Assembly (NCBI GenBank): GCA_943362175.1
Contig: CALRIU020000024.1
Location: 1-64,000 of the forward strand
Direction of reading: 5' to 3'
DNA: 64,000 bases
Source of the DNA: UBA4416 sp943362175
GTDB lineage: Bacteria; Bacteroidota; Bacteroidia; B-17B0; Aurantibacillaceae
The stretch's first letter is position 1. Every line of letters starts with the position of its first letter. Below the pieces are notes generated by a model. That model saw nothing but the letters and a program-made list of their open reading frames with translations. It did no database searches and was not told where the DNA came from. The position numbers and the translations under genes are program-made. This document shows, one piece after another, positions 25,242 through 33,697 of the stretch.

Positions 25242-26504
25242 ATGAGAACAATCCCATTACTGGCAGCGATGCTCTTCCTGCTGAGCCGGCTGCAAAGCCA
25301 GACGGATACAGCGCTTAGCCTTGAGCGTTGCTACCAGCTGGCCAAACAGAATTATCCTTTGGTGAAACAGATGGCCCTGATCGATAAAACCAGGGACTAT
25401 ACGCTTGCGAATGCGTCCAAAGGTTATTTGCCGCAGCTCACACTTGCCGGCCAGGCTACGTATCAATCGGAGGTTACTAAAATTCCCATCTCGCTTCCCG
25501 GGATGTCTGTTGCCGAATTAAGTAAAGACCAGTACCGGATCTATGGCGAAATCAATCAGTCGCTCACCGATCCATTCATCATTAAGCAACAGAAAGCCTT
25601 ACTGAAAACAGATTCGGAAACGGATGCCGGGAAGCTGGAAGTAGAGCTCTATAAGCTGAAGGAACGGATCAACCAGATGTATTTTGGCATCCTGTTAATC
25701 GATGCCCAGCTGCAACAAAATGAATTCCTGAAAAAAGATATCCGCTCGGGGCTCCAAAAAACAAATGCTGCCATTGCCAATGGCACTGCTCTCAAAAGCA
25801 ATGCCGACCTGCTGAGCGCCGAATTGCTGAAAGCTGAGCAACGAAGCATTGAGCTGAAAGCAAACCGCAAAGGCTTTACAGATATGCTTTCTGTGTTTGT
25901 CAACAGGCCCATCGATGAAACGCTTTCCCTGAAAGAGCCGCCGGTGCAGGTCCCCTCTTCTACCGTCAACCGACCCGAGCTTCATTTATTCGAGGTCCAG
26001 AAAAAGAGTTTTACACTTCAGAATAAATTACTCCTGGCGAAAAATTTACCGAGGCTTAGCCTATTCTTCCAGGGAGGCTACGGGCGGCCTACGCTCAATA
26101 TGCTCAGTAATGAGTTTGGGACTTACTATATCGGCGGTGCGCGCTTCAGCTGGAATATTTCCGGATTTTATACCTATAAAAAAGAAAGACTATTACAGAA
26201 CCTAAGCCAGGATGCCATAGATTTGCAGAAGGAAGTCTTCCTGTTTAATACGTCTATCACGTTGAAACAACAGAACAGCGAGATCAACAAATTGTCGGAG
26301 CTGCTTCTTTCCGATAAACAGATTGTTGCCCTGCGGGAGAAGGTAAAAGCCACTTCCAATGAGCAGCTGGCTAATGGCACCATCACGGCACTCGACTACC
26401 TGAATTACGTCAACGCGCAGGATCAGGCAAACCAACAGCTCCTGCTCCACTCTATCCAATTGCTCATGGCACAATACAGCTACCAAACCACATCCGGAAA
26501 TTAA
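25242..26504 (+). CDS. TolC-family outer-membrane efflux protein
   Basis: This 420-residue protein has a signal peptide (residues 1-19, RLQSQ) followed by the two-fold repeated TolC pattern of long helices and short strands. Typical segments are LERCYQLAKQNYPLVKQMAL near the N terminus, a proline and glycine turn region, LLLAKNLPRLSLFFQGGYG at about residue 265, and a final coiled-coil segment with QLANGTITALDYLNYVNAQD. It would form the trimeric channel through the outer membrane. It is first in the six-gene exporter operon and carries the operator just upstream. The spacing to the HlyD-like gene is 21 bp. Confidence 0.92.
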   Translation: MRTIPLLAAMLFLLSRLQSQTDTALSLERCYQLAKQNYPLVKQMALIDKTRDYTLANASKGYLPQLTLAGQATYQSEVTKIPISLPGMSVAELSKDQYRIYGEINQSLTDPFIIKQQKALLKTDSETDAGKLEVELYKLKERINQMYFGILLIDAQLQQNEFLKKDIRSGLQKTNAAIANGTALKSNADLLSAELLKAEQRSIELKANRKGFTDMLSVFVNRPIDETLSLKEPPVQVPSSTVNRPELHLFEVQKKSFTLQNKLLLAKNLPRLSLFFQGGYGRPTLNMLSNEFGTYYIGGARFSWNISGFYTYKKERLLQNLSQDAIDLQKEVFLFNTSITLKQQNSEINKLSELLLSDKQIVALREKVKATSNEQLANGTITALDYLNYVNAQDQANQQLLLHSIQLLMAQYSYQTTSGN

Positions 26505-26525
26505 TAACAGATAAACCCTCTACTT

Positions 26526-27425
26526 ATGAAAACTTTTTCATTACTCCTTTCCTTCTCTTCCCTGCTAATGCTAAGCTCCTGCAAAAGTGATAAAGCCCAA
26601 TTCGATGCTTCGGGATCATTTGAAGCGGAAGAGGTCATTATTTCTTCGGAAGCGAACGGAACCATTAAACAGCTGACAATTGAAGAAGGCCAAACGCTGA
26701 AGGCCGGGCAGTACGTCGGCTACATCGACAGCGTACAACTCTACCTGAAAAAGAAACAGCTGGAAGCGCAGATCAGCGCTGTGCTCAGCAAAAAGCCCAA
26801 CGTGGCCGTTCAGCTGGCTTCCCTGCAGGAGCAATTGAAAACGGCTGAAAAAGAGCAGAAGCGGATCAGCAACCTGGTAAAGGCGGATGCGGCCACCACC
26901 AAGCAGCTCGACGACATCAATGCCTCGATTGAACTGATCAAAAAACAAACGGAGGCACAACGTTCGTCGCTGGATATTTCATCGGAAGGGATTGGCAAGG
27001 AAACGGTACCGCTCAGTATCCAGGTAGAACAGGTAAACGATCAGCTTCGCAAATGCAGCATCATTAATCCCATAAACGGCACTGTGCTTGGCAAATATGC
27101 CAATGCCAATGAAATAGCGGTACAGGGCAAACCGCTGTATAAGATCGCCGATCTTTCCACGATCATCCTGAGGGCCTATATCACCGGCGATCAGCTTCCG
27201 CAGCTGAAGCTGAGCCAAACGGTGAGGGTTCATACCGATGATGGTAAGGGCGGCTTTAAGCAGGCGCAGGGTACTGTGACATGGATCAACGATAAGGCGG
27301 AGTTTACGCCAAAAACCATCCAGACAAAGGATGAGCGGGCCAATATGGTGTATGCCATTAAAGTGATGGTGAAGAATGACGGCTCTTATAAAATAGGAAT
27401 GTACGGCGAACTAACATTTAAGTAA
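26526..27425 (+). CDS. HlyD/YbhG-type membrane fusion protein (lipoprotein)
   Basis: This 299-residue periplasmic adaptor has a lipoprotein signal (LLMLSSC, Cys near residue 19). The first lipoyl half reads EVIISSEANGTIKQLTIEEG. A long helical hairpin follows (LASLQEQLKTAEKEQKRISN). The second lipoyl half is IINPINGTVLGKYANANEIA, and the end is a beta-barrel domain. It should link the inner-membrane ABC permeases to the TolC-like channel. The order TolC, adaptor, two ATPases and two permeases is that of YbhGFSR-like drug exporters. Confidence 0.93.
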   Translation: MKTFSLLLSFSSLLMLSSCKSDKAQFDASGSFEAEEVIISSEANGTIKQLTIEEGQTLKAGQYVGYIDSVQLYLKKKQLEAQISAVLSKKPNVAVQLASLQEQLKTAEKEQKRISNLVKADAATTKQLDDINASIELIKKQTEAQRSSLDISSEGIGKETVPLSIQVEQVNDQLRKCSIINPINGTVLGKYANANEIAVQGKPLYKIADLSTIILRAYITGDQLPQLKLSQTVRVHTDDGKGGFKQAQGTVTWINDKAEFTPKTIQTKDERANMVYAIKVMVKNDGSYKIGMYGELTFK

Positions 27426-27426
27426 T

Positions 27427-28350
27427 ATGGATGATGTTGTGCTTCATAATCTCACAAAGACCTATAACAAGGGAGCCACTGTGGCGGTAAAGGAGGTATC
27501 CTTTTCGGTAAAGAAAGGAGAGCTCTTTGGCCTGATCGGTCCTGACGGCGCGGGAAAGACAAGCATCTTCCGCATGCTGACGACCCTGCTCCTGCCCGAT
27601 GGCGGAAGCGCTATGGTAAACGGGGCCGACATTGTGAGCGGCTATAAAAGTATCCGGAAGCAGGTAGGCTATATGCCCGGTAAATTTTCGCTGTACCAGG
27701 ACCTCACGATCGAAGAGAACCTCAATTTCTTTGCTACGGTATTCGGCACCACGGTTGAGGCCAATTACGATCTGATTAAAGACATTTATGTACAGATAGA
27801 ACCTTTCAAAACCCGAAGGGCGGGTAAGCTCTCGGGAGGCATGAAACAGAAGCTGGCCTTGTGCTGCGCTCTTATCCACCGCCCTACTGTTTTGTTTCTG
27901 GATGAGCCTACCACAGGGGTTGATACAGTATCGCGGAAAGAGTTCTGGGAGATGCTGAAGCGCTTAAAAGAGCAAGGCATTACCATCCTGGTGTCGACGC
28001 CTTATATGGATGAGGCCAGCCTTTGCGAACGGATAGCCCTGATACAGGATGGCAGGATTCTGTCGATCGACACGCCCGATGCAATCATCACCGCTTATCC
28101 AAAACCTCTGTATGCCATTAAAGCGTCGTGGATGAGCCGGTTGTTGAATGATCTGAAAGCGATGTCGGAAACGGAGAGCTGCTATTCGTTCGGAGAATAC
28201 CATCACCTGACATTCAACGGAGAAGACAAGGGGGACATTTCTGCCTTGAAAGAGCGCCTTGAGGCTAAAACGTATGAAGGCGTTGAAATTAAACTCATCA
28301 CAGCGGGCATCGAAGATTGTTTCATCCGCTTAATGAACGCGAAAAAATGA
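27427..28350 (+). CDS. ABC transporter ATP-binding protein (first half of a split YbhF-like pair)
   Basis: This 307-residue nucleotide-binding subunit has Walker A GPDGAGKTS (about residues 38-46), signature LSGGMKQKLAL (about 137-147) and Walker B VLFLDEPTTGVD (about 156-167). The switch region reads VSTPYMDEA: the histidine of the usual THxMDEA is replaced by proline. Catalysis may therefore be asymmetric, as in other heterodimeric ABC pairs. A C-terminal 90-residue extension follows the ATPase core. It starts 1 bp after the adaptor's stop codon and overlaps the next ATPase gene by ATGA. In E. coli YbhF both ATPases are fused in one chain. Confidence 0.94.
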   Translation: MDDVVLHNLTKTYNKGATVAVKEVSFSVKKGELFGLIGPDGAGKTSIFRMLTTLLLPDGGSAMVNGADIVSGYKSIRKQVGYMPGKFSLYQDLTIEENLNFFATVFGTTVEANYDLIKDIYVQIEPFKTRRAGKLSGGMKQKLALCCALIHRPTVLFLDEPTTGVDTVSRKEFWEMLKRLKEQGITILVSTPYMDEASLCERIALIQDGRILSIDTPDAIITAYPKPLYAIKASWMSRLLNDLKAMSETESCYSFGEYHHLTFNGEDKGDISALKERLEAKTYEGVEIKLITAGIEDCFIRLMNAKK

Positions 28351-29090
28351 AAGAGGTTGTTATTAAAACAGATAAGCTTACCAAGCGTTTCGGTGATTTT
28401 ATCGCCACCAACGAAATCAGCTTTGAGGTGTATGCCGGAGAGATCTTCGGTTTCCTGGGAGCCAACGGTGCCGGGAAAACAACGGCTATGAAAATGCTCT
28501 GCGGCCTGTCCACGCCTTCGTCGGGAACCGCTACCATAGCGGGTTACGACATCTACAAACAAACGGAACACATCAAAAAGAACATCGGCTACATGAGCCA
28601 GAAGTTTTCGCTCTATGAAGACCTGACAGTGCTCGAGAACATTAATTTTTTTGGAGGGATTTATGGCTTGTCCAACAAACAGCTGAAGCTGAAACGCGAA
28701 GAGCTGGTGGAAACCCTGGGCATGCAGCAGGAGGCCAAAAAACTGGTGGGATCGCTGCCGCTTGGCTGGAAACAGAAGCTGGCTTTTTCGGTGGCTGTGG
28801 TTCATGAGCCGAAGATCGTGTTCCTCGATGAGCCCACGGGCGGCGTGGATCCTGTGACCCGGCGGCAATTCTGGGACCTGATCTATGCGGCTTCCGATAA
28901 GGGCATCACCATTTTTGTGACCACGCATTACATGGACGAGGCGGAATACTGCAACCGCATTTCCATGATGGTGGATGGCGTGATCAAAGCACTGGATACG
29001 CCTGTTAAGCTAAAAGAACAATTTTCCGCCGCATCGATGGACGAGGTCTTTTTTGAGCTGGCCAGGGGTGCAAAACGTAAAGCCGATTGA
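28347..29090 (+). CDS. ABC transporter ATP-binding protein (second half of a split YbhF-like pair)
   Basis: This protein has 247 residues from the ATG at 28347, which overlaps the previous stop codon (ATGA). Walker A is GANGAGKTT, Walker B is IVFLDEPTGGVDP and the switch is TTHYMDEAEYC with the histidine present. The signature is LPLGWKQKLAF instead of LSGGQ. The canonical signature is thus on one ATPase and the switch histidine on the other, which suits an obligate heterodimer with one competent site. An upstream in-frame start at 28317 is a TTG inside the previous gene and is not needed. Confidence 0.94.
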   Translation: MKEVVIKTDKLTKRFGDFIATNEISFEVYAGEIFGFLGANGAGKTTAMKMLCGLSTPSSGTATIAGYDIYKQTEHIKKNIGYMSQKFSLYEDLTVLENINFFGGIYGLSNKQLKLKREELVETLGMQQEAKKLVGSLPLGWKQKLAFSVAVVHEPKIVFLDEPTGGVDPVTRRQFWDLIYAASDKGITIFVTTHYMDEAEYCNRISMMVDGVIKALDTPVKLKEQFSAASMDEVFFELARGAKRKAD

Positions 29091-29091
29091 T

Positions 29092-30198
29092 ATGAAACAG
29101 TTTCTCGCATTTGTCCGTAAAGAGTTTTATCATGTGTTCCGTGATAAAAAGACCCTCTTGCTTTTGTTTGGCCTGCCTGTTGCGCAGATCGTTTTATTCG
29201 GCTTTGCCCTGACGAACGAAATTAAAAATTCGGAAGTGGTGATCTGTGATTATGCCAACGATGAGGCTTCTCACCGGATCATTGATCAGATCGAAGCCAG
29301 TGGCAATTTCAGCATCCGCAAAAGCATAATGAGCCACCGCGATATAGAAACGGCCTTTAAGGAGGGCAATACCAAGCTGGCCATCATTTTCCCGGCCAAT
29401 TTTAACCACGACCTGCTTCACCTCAACAAAGGCCAGGTACAGATCATTGCCGATGCTTCTGATCCCAATACGGCCAGCACACTCACCAATTTTGCCACGA
29501 CCATCATCATGGATTATCAGCATGAGCTCTTGCAGGGACGATCAATGCCTTTTCGCATTCAGACCGACCTGCGCATGATCTACAACCCCGAGCTAAAAGG
29601 CGCTCCTAATTTTGTACCGGGAGTCATTGCCCTGGTATTATTATTGGTGTGCGTACTCATGACATCCGTATCCGTTGTGAGGGAAAAAGAACTGGGGACG
29701 ATGGAGATTTTGCTGGTCTCTCCTTTCAATCCTGTGTTGGTGATCCTGGCAAAAGCGATTCCGTATTTCGTTCTGTCGCTCTTAAACCTTACGGTTATTT
29801 TAATTCTGAGCGTCACGCTGCTCGATCTCCCCATCAAAGGCAGTATATTGTTATTGTATGCCGTCAGCGCCTTGTTTATCCTCACGGCCCTTTCTTTAGG
29901 CCTGCTGATCTCCAACAGCACCGATTCCCAGCAAAGCGCCATGCTCATCTCCCTCATGGGCATGCTCTTACCAACCCTGATGTTCAGCGGCTTTATGTTC
30001 CCTATCGAAAATATGCCTTTGCCGCTCAGAATTATTTCCAACATCGTTCCGTCAAAATATTATTACATCATTGTGAAATCCATTATGATCAAAGGGCTCG
30101 GCTTTTCGGCCATCTGGAAGGAAACGCTGGTCCTCACCGGGATGACAGCCGTTCTGTTAACGATCAGTATTAAGAAATTTAAAATAAGACTGGCATGA
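29092..30198 (+). CDS. ABC-2 family permease (YbhS/YbhR-like), first
   Basis: This protein has 368 residues from the ATG at 29092, 1 bp after the ATPase stop. The N-terminal membrane helix (LLLLFGLPVAQIVLFGFAL) is followed by a large extracytoplasmic domain of about 140 residues (VVICDYANDEASHRIIDQIE) and five or six C-terminal membrane helices. The conserved SVVREKELGTMEILLVSP segment contacts the ATPases. It pairs with the next permease to form the inner-membrane part of the exporter. Its ATG-side overlap and its stop (ATGA with the next gene) show tight coupling. Confidence 0.93.
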   Translation: MKQFLAFVRKEFYHVFRDKKTLLLLFGLPVAQIVLFGFALTNEIKNSEVVICDYANDEASHRIIDQIEASGNFSIRKSIMSHRDIETAFKEGNTKLAIIFPANFNHDLLHLNKGQVQIIADASDPNTASTLTNFATTIIMDYQHELLQGRSMPFRIQTDLRMIYNPELKGAPNFVPGVIALVLLLVCVLMTSVSVVREKELGTMEILLVSPFNPVLVILAKAIPYFVLSLLNLTVILILSVTLLDLPIKGSILLLYAVSALFILTALSLGLLISNSTDSQQSAMLISLMGMLLPTLMFSGFMFPIENMPLPLRIISNIVPSKYYYIIVKSIMIKGLGFSAIWKETLVLTGMTAVLLTISIKKFKIRLA

Positions 30199-31316
30199 GA
30201 ACCCTTGTATTTTTATTGCAGAAAGAATTCCGGCAGATCTTCCGCAACAAGGCCATTCTGCGCCTCATCATTGCCCTGCCTATCATTCAGCTCATCGTGA
30301 TGCCCCTGGCGGCCGACTACGAAGTAAAGAATGTAAACATCTCTATCGTGGATCATGACCACTCCACCTATTCCCGCCGGCTGGCCGATAAGGTCATTGC
30401 CTCCGGATATTTTAAGCTGAATGATTACAGCCATTCGTTTGATCAGTCGTTTGTGGAATTTCAGAAGGACCGTTCGGACCTCATCCTGGAAATCCCAAAG
30501 AATTTCGAGAAAGACTTCGTCTCTCAAAACGCCGGAAACCTCTTCCTGGCAGTCAATGCGATCAACGGTACGAAAGCCTCTGTCGGCAGTGCTTACCTTA
30601 CGCGCATCATTGCCAATTTCAATACAGAGATCCGCCTGGAGTGGATCACGCCACCACGGGCCAGTGAGAGCCCGATTGTTGAAGTGGTTTCCCGGAACTG
30701 GTACAATCCTTTTCTGAATTATCCCTTCTTTATGGTTCCCGGCATCCTGGTCGTATTAGTGACGATGGTAGGCTCTTACATGTGTGCCCTGAATATTGTG
30801 AAAGAAAAAGAAGTGGGCACCATTGAACAGATCAATGTGACGCCGGTCAAAAAATACCATTTCATTTTAGGGAAGCTTATTCCCTTTTGGGTGATCGGGA
30901 TGTTTGTTTTTTCGGTAGGCCTGTTAGGCGTAGGCCGCCTGATCTATGGCATTGTTCCGGTAGGCTCCTTAGGGGTGATCTATGCTTTCCTGGCTGTTTA
31001 CCTCATCGCCTTGCTGGGCATCGGCCTGTTGATCTCCACCTACTCTGCCACACAGCAACAGGCTATGTCGCTGGCTTTCTTCTGCATGATGATCTTTATC
31101 CTGATGAGCGGCCTGTTTACCTCTGTGGATAGCATGCCGGCCTGGGCCAGAGTAGTCGCCAACTGCAACCCGGTGACGCACTTCATCCAGGTGATGCGGA
31201 TGGTGGTTTTGAAAGGCAGCGGCTTCAGCGATATCAAATCCCAGTTTCTGATCATCAGTGGAATGGCGGTGTTCTTTAATGCCTGGGCTATTTTCAATTA
31301 CAAAAAAACAACTTAA
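30195..31316 (+). CDS. ABC-2 family permease (YbhS/YbhR-like), second
   Basis: This 373-residue protein has the same layout as its neighbour. The first membrane helix is LRLIIALPIIQLIVMPLAA, then comes a periplasmic domain starting VNISIVDHDHSTYSRRLADK, then a cluster of C-terminal helices with IVKEKEVGTIEQINVTPVKK as the ATPase-contact loop. The two permeases share that loop but little else, as expected for a heterodimer. It is the last gene of the operon, and its start overlaps the previous stop by ATGA. Exported substrates are probably drugs or small hydrophobic or cationic compounds, by analogy to YbhGFSR. Confidence 0.93.
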   Translation: MRTLVFLLQKEFRQIFRNKAILRLIIALPIIQLIVMPLAADYEVKNVNISIVDHDHSTYSRRLADKVIASGYFKLNDYSHSFDQSFVEFQKDRSDLILEIPKNFEKDFVSQNAGNLFLAVNAINGTKASVGSAYLTRIIANFNTEIRLEWITPPRASESPIVEVVSRNWYNPFLNYPFFMVPGILVVLVTMVGSYMCALNIVKEKEVGTIEQINVTPVKKYHFILGKLIPFWVIGMFVFSVGLLGVGRLIYGIVPVGSLGVIYAFLAVYLIALLGIGLLISTYSATQQQAMSLAFFCMMIFILMSGLFTSVDSMPAWARVVANCNPVTHFIQVMRMVVLKGSGFSDIKSQFLIISGMAVFFNAWAIFNYKKTT

Positions 31317-31321
31317 TTTTG
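31314..31321 (+). promoter_or_regulatory. candidate -7 box of the DUF2147 gene
   Basis: TAATTTTG matches TAnnTTTG and overlaps the stop codon of the permease gene. It would start a message about 25 nt before the ATG at 31353. No -33 TTG is evident, so support is moderate. Confidence 0.4.
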
Positions 31322-31352
31322 ATCCGCTATCGCAAAATAGCCCGTAAAAAAC

Positions 31353-31790
31353 ATGTTTCGCCTGCTTTTATACCCACTCTTTTGTCTCACCTTTATTATT
31401 ACCGGCAATCGGACAAATGTGGATCAGAACGGGATTGTTGGCTTTTGGAATACCGATGATAACGAAGCCCTGGTTCAGGTGTTTCAGAACGAAGGGCTCT
31501 ATTTTGGAAAAGTCATTATGCTGGCACGCCCATTGGATAATAAGGGAAATCCGAAGAAGGACCGGCACAATAAGGAACCGGGGCTGAGAGACAGAACGCT
31601 CGTAGGAATCCATACTTTATACGATCTTAAGTTTGATCAGGCCGAACAAAACTGGAAAGGAAAAGTGTATATCCCCAGTGTTGGGTTTAGTGCGAATGCC
31701 ATTATTACCTTAAAGGATAAAAACACGATGTACGTTCGTGGCTACCTGGGGAAGCTCACCAAAACGCAGGTGTGGAAACGCGTCAGGTAA
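31353..31790 (+). CDS. DUF2147 family secreted protein
   Basis: This 145-residue protein has a signal-like hydrophobic N terminus (LLLYPLFCLTFIIT). The mature part carries DUF2147 features: IVGFWNTDDNEALVQVFQNE at the start, LYFGKVIMLARPLDNKGNP, LRDRTLVGIHTL, WKGKVYIPSVGFSANAIITL and a YLGKLTKTQVWKRV ending. The domain is a small beta barrel found in the periplasm of many Bacteroidota and Proteobacteria; its molecular role is unknown. A bidirectional hairpin terminator follows at 31854. Confidence 0.88.
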   Translation: MFRLLLYPLFCLTFIITGNRTNVDQNGIVGFWNTDDNEALVQVFQNEGLYFGKVIMLARPLDNKGNPKKDRHNKEPGLRDRTLVGIHTLYDLKFDQAEQNWKGKVYIPSVGFSANAIITLKDKNTMYVRGYLGKLTKTQVWKRVR

Positions 31791-31853
31791 TAGCGACGAT
31801 TATTGGCAAAGACAGTGGATGAATCCCGCAGGCACGGCAGAGATATAAAAGAC

Positions 31854-31883
31854 AAAACCCCCAGCTTTTGCTGAGGGTTTTTT
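31854..31883 (+). terminator. rho-independent terminator between DUF2147 and tRNA-Glu
   Basis: The hairpin AAAACCC-c-CAGC-tttt-GCTG-a-GGGTTTT has T6 on the plus-strand side. It can end the DUF2147 message. On the opposite strand it stands just after the 3' end of tRNA-Glu and can end that transcript as well. Confidence 0.75.
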
Positions 31884-31893
31884 GCTACTTTCG

Positions 31894-31965
31894 TAGCCCG
31901 TACGGGAATCGAACCCGTGTTTCATCCGTGAAAGGGACGTGTCCTAACCCCTAGACGAACGGGCC
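31894..31965 (-). tRNA. tRNA-Glu (anticodon TTC)
   Basis: A complete 72-nt cloverleaf lies on the minus strand. The acceptor stem pairs GGCCCGT with ACGGGCT, including one G-T pair at the end. The D arm contains CTAGGGGTTAGGA. The anticodon arm is CGTCC-CTTTCAC-GGATG with anticodon TTC, and the T arm is CACGGG-TTCGATT-CCCGT. No 3' CCA is encoded, as is common in Bacteroidota. I see no second tRNA nearby. Confidence 0.95.
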
Positions 31966-32147
31966 ATTTGATTAATGAACTTTGCTTTTCAGGTCAGTTG
32001 CTTAATTAATGGAGTGCAAATTTACAACTATTTTCTTATCCGCAAAAAAATATTTCTATTTTTTTGATTTTTTTCCACTCACGTTCTTTTGTTGAAAATT
32101 GTTGCGTGACACTTAAAAAACCGGAGAATATATTTAGTAAGAGCCAA

Positions 32148-33233
32148 TTACCTGCGGCTTAGCCTGTGCCTGTAGCGGTCCAGCGGCTCCACCAGCCAGC
32201 GCTGCATGGCTATGGCAAGCAGTAGTGTAATCCCGATCACCACATAGCCATAATAATCGAGCATATAGGGATTGCCAAAGAACTGCTTCCGGAGCAGGTT
32301 TACCACCAGGTGATGGATGATGTAAATGGAAAACGAGAGCTCCCCGATATAGCGGTCGGTTTTGTTGCTTTTGAAGCTGTAAAAAATAAAGGGCAGGGCC
32401 AGCAGGAATAGGGCATAAAAACTATAATTCTTAGCTGTTTCCGGCAGGATGATCTGCTCGTAGAAAACAACTAACCCCGCTAACACGACTAAAGCGCCGT
32501 AGCCAATCCCGGGATTGGTAGGCCTTGTTTCCAGCCATTTGTAAAAGCGGTAAGCCAGGCTCCCGGCAATGAAAAAGGCCAGCTCGAACGGAAAAAAACG
32601 GTAGGTCCAGGGGTCGAAGCTCAGGTACAGCTTCGTGGCGAAGATGTAGCGCAGTCCCAGGCTCAGTACAACTACCAGCAATTGCCAGCGTAGTTGTTTG
32701 GTGACAAGGAAAGGTGCCACCAGGTAAAATACAAACTCGATGCTGATAGACCAGGCCTGCGGGACAAACAAATACTGGTAACCGGTGTGCTTAAACGACA
32801 AGGGGTTATACACCAGCGAAGGCTGGCAAAGCTCGTCGAGACGTAAAAAGTACAGGATGTCCTGCCCGATCACGATGATGTTCTCCAGCCCAAACCAGAG
32901 TACGGTTGTCCAGGAGAGACAGTCTTTGCCGCTAAGATAGCGCGCCAGGTAATAGGGATTTCCGAAACTGTAAAGGCCTACCACCGATACCAGCACCGCG
33001 CAAAGCAGCACCGCCCAATAAACCGGAAAAATACGGAAAAAGCGGCTGGCGATAAAGGTCTTATAAAAGCCCTTGCCCGTATATTTCTCGTTGAGCACCA
33101 GCGCCATGTAAAAGCCGGAGATCATATAAAACGATTGCACGGCAACCTGTCCTCCGCAGAGCCGTAATCCGAAGATCTTATACGAATGATACACAACAAC
33201 GGCCAGTGCCAGTAAGGTTCGAAGGATTCCCAT
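32148..33233 (-). CDS. acyltransferase family 3 membrane protein (OafA/YrhL-like)
   Basis: This 361-residue integral membrane protein has about ten hydrophobic helices. The family start is ILRTLLALAVVVYHSYKIFG, with the histidine of the VVYHS motif, and VAVQSFYMISGFYMALVLN follows at the second helix. The SFSIYIIHHLVV segment near the C terminus is also typical. These enzymes transfer acyl groups to sugars or lipids of the envelope. The target cannot be read here, because no neighbouring glycan genes are present. The start at ATG 33233 is supported by the immediate hydrophobic helix. A TATCTTTA box lies only 4 nt upstream. Confidence 0.9.
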   Translation of the reverse strand: MGILRTLLALAVVVYHSYKIFGLRLCGGQVAVQSFYMISGFYMALVLNEKYTGKGFYKTFIASRFFRIFPVYWAVLLCAVLVSVVGLYSFGNPYYLARYLSGKDCLSWTTVLWFGLENIIVIGQDILYFLRLDELCQPSLVYNPLSFKHTGYQYLFVPQAWSISIEFVFYLVAPFLVTKQLRWQLLVVVLSLGLRYIFATKLYLSFDPWTYRFFPFELAFFIAGSLAYRFYKWLETRPTNPGIGYGALVVLAGLVVFYEQIILPETAKNYSFYALFLLALPFIFYSFKSNKTDRYIGELSFSIYIIHHLVVNLLRKQFFGNPYMLDYYGYVVIGITLLLAIAMQRWLVEPLDRYRHRLSRR

Positions 33234-33337
33234 CGCTTAAAGATAAGCACATATTCGGGTTCTTTCCTTAGCTGGAAAAAGAATGTATTACATTTTCTCT
33301 CTGATACTTTTGAAGCCAAATTATCCAAAAGCTTCTG

Positions 33338-33355
33338 TCCCGATAGCTATCGGGA
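33338..33355. repeat. palindrome TCCCGATAGCTATCGGGA
   Basis: This is an 18-bp perfect palindrome in a 464-bp gene-free gap (33234-33697). A second copy with one mismatch is at 34915-34932, so it is a dispersed element. The surrounding sequence contains other repeat pieces but no gene. Confidence 0.75.
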
Positions 33356-33539
33356 GTGGCAGGCAATTTCCGACTGAAAAGCAGCGGAACCGCCGATAAA
33401 AGCAATCCGCTTGCGCGTGCCTGCCCTTCATTGCTTTTACGGCTATTGCTTCACAAAATCAGACCTAAACTTCATGTGAACTCCATCAAATAACCAAAGG
33501 AGTGTTACTCAAATTTTAAAATCATCCACCTGAGGAAAT

Positions 33540-33640
33540 GCGCGGGGACCGGCAAAATGCGGCGCCGGCATGCTGTGAATTTTTAATTTTTCAAATGAAC
33601 CAGAAAGAGCTTTAGTTCTCTTTTGGTTGAGAATCTATAT
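33540..33640 (-). repeat. dispersed intergenic repeat (inverted partner of 17029-17140)
   Basis: Read on the minus strand it contains CAACCAAAAGAGAACTAAAG and CTCTTTCTGGTTCAT, then an A/T run and AAAATTCACAGC followed by a GC-rich tail. This is the same order as at 17029-17140, with many substitutions. Confidence 0.6.
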
Positions 33641-33697
33641 CTGAAAAAAAGCTGATCCTTACGAACCAGCTTTTCAATCTTAAACAAAACGAAAACC

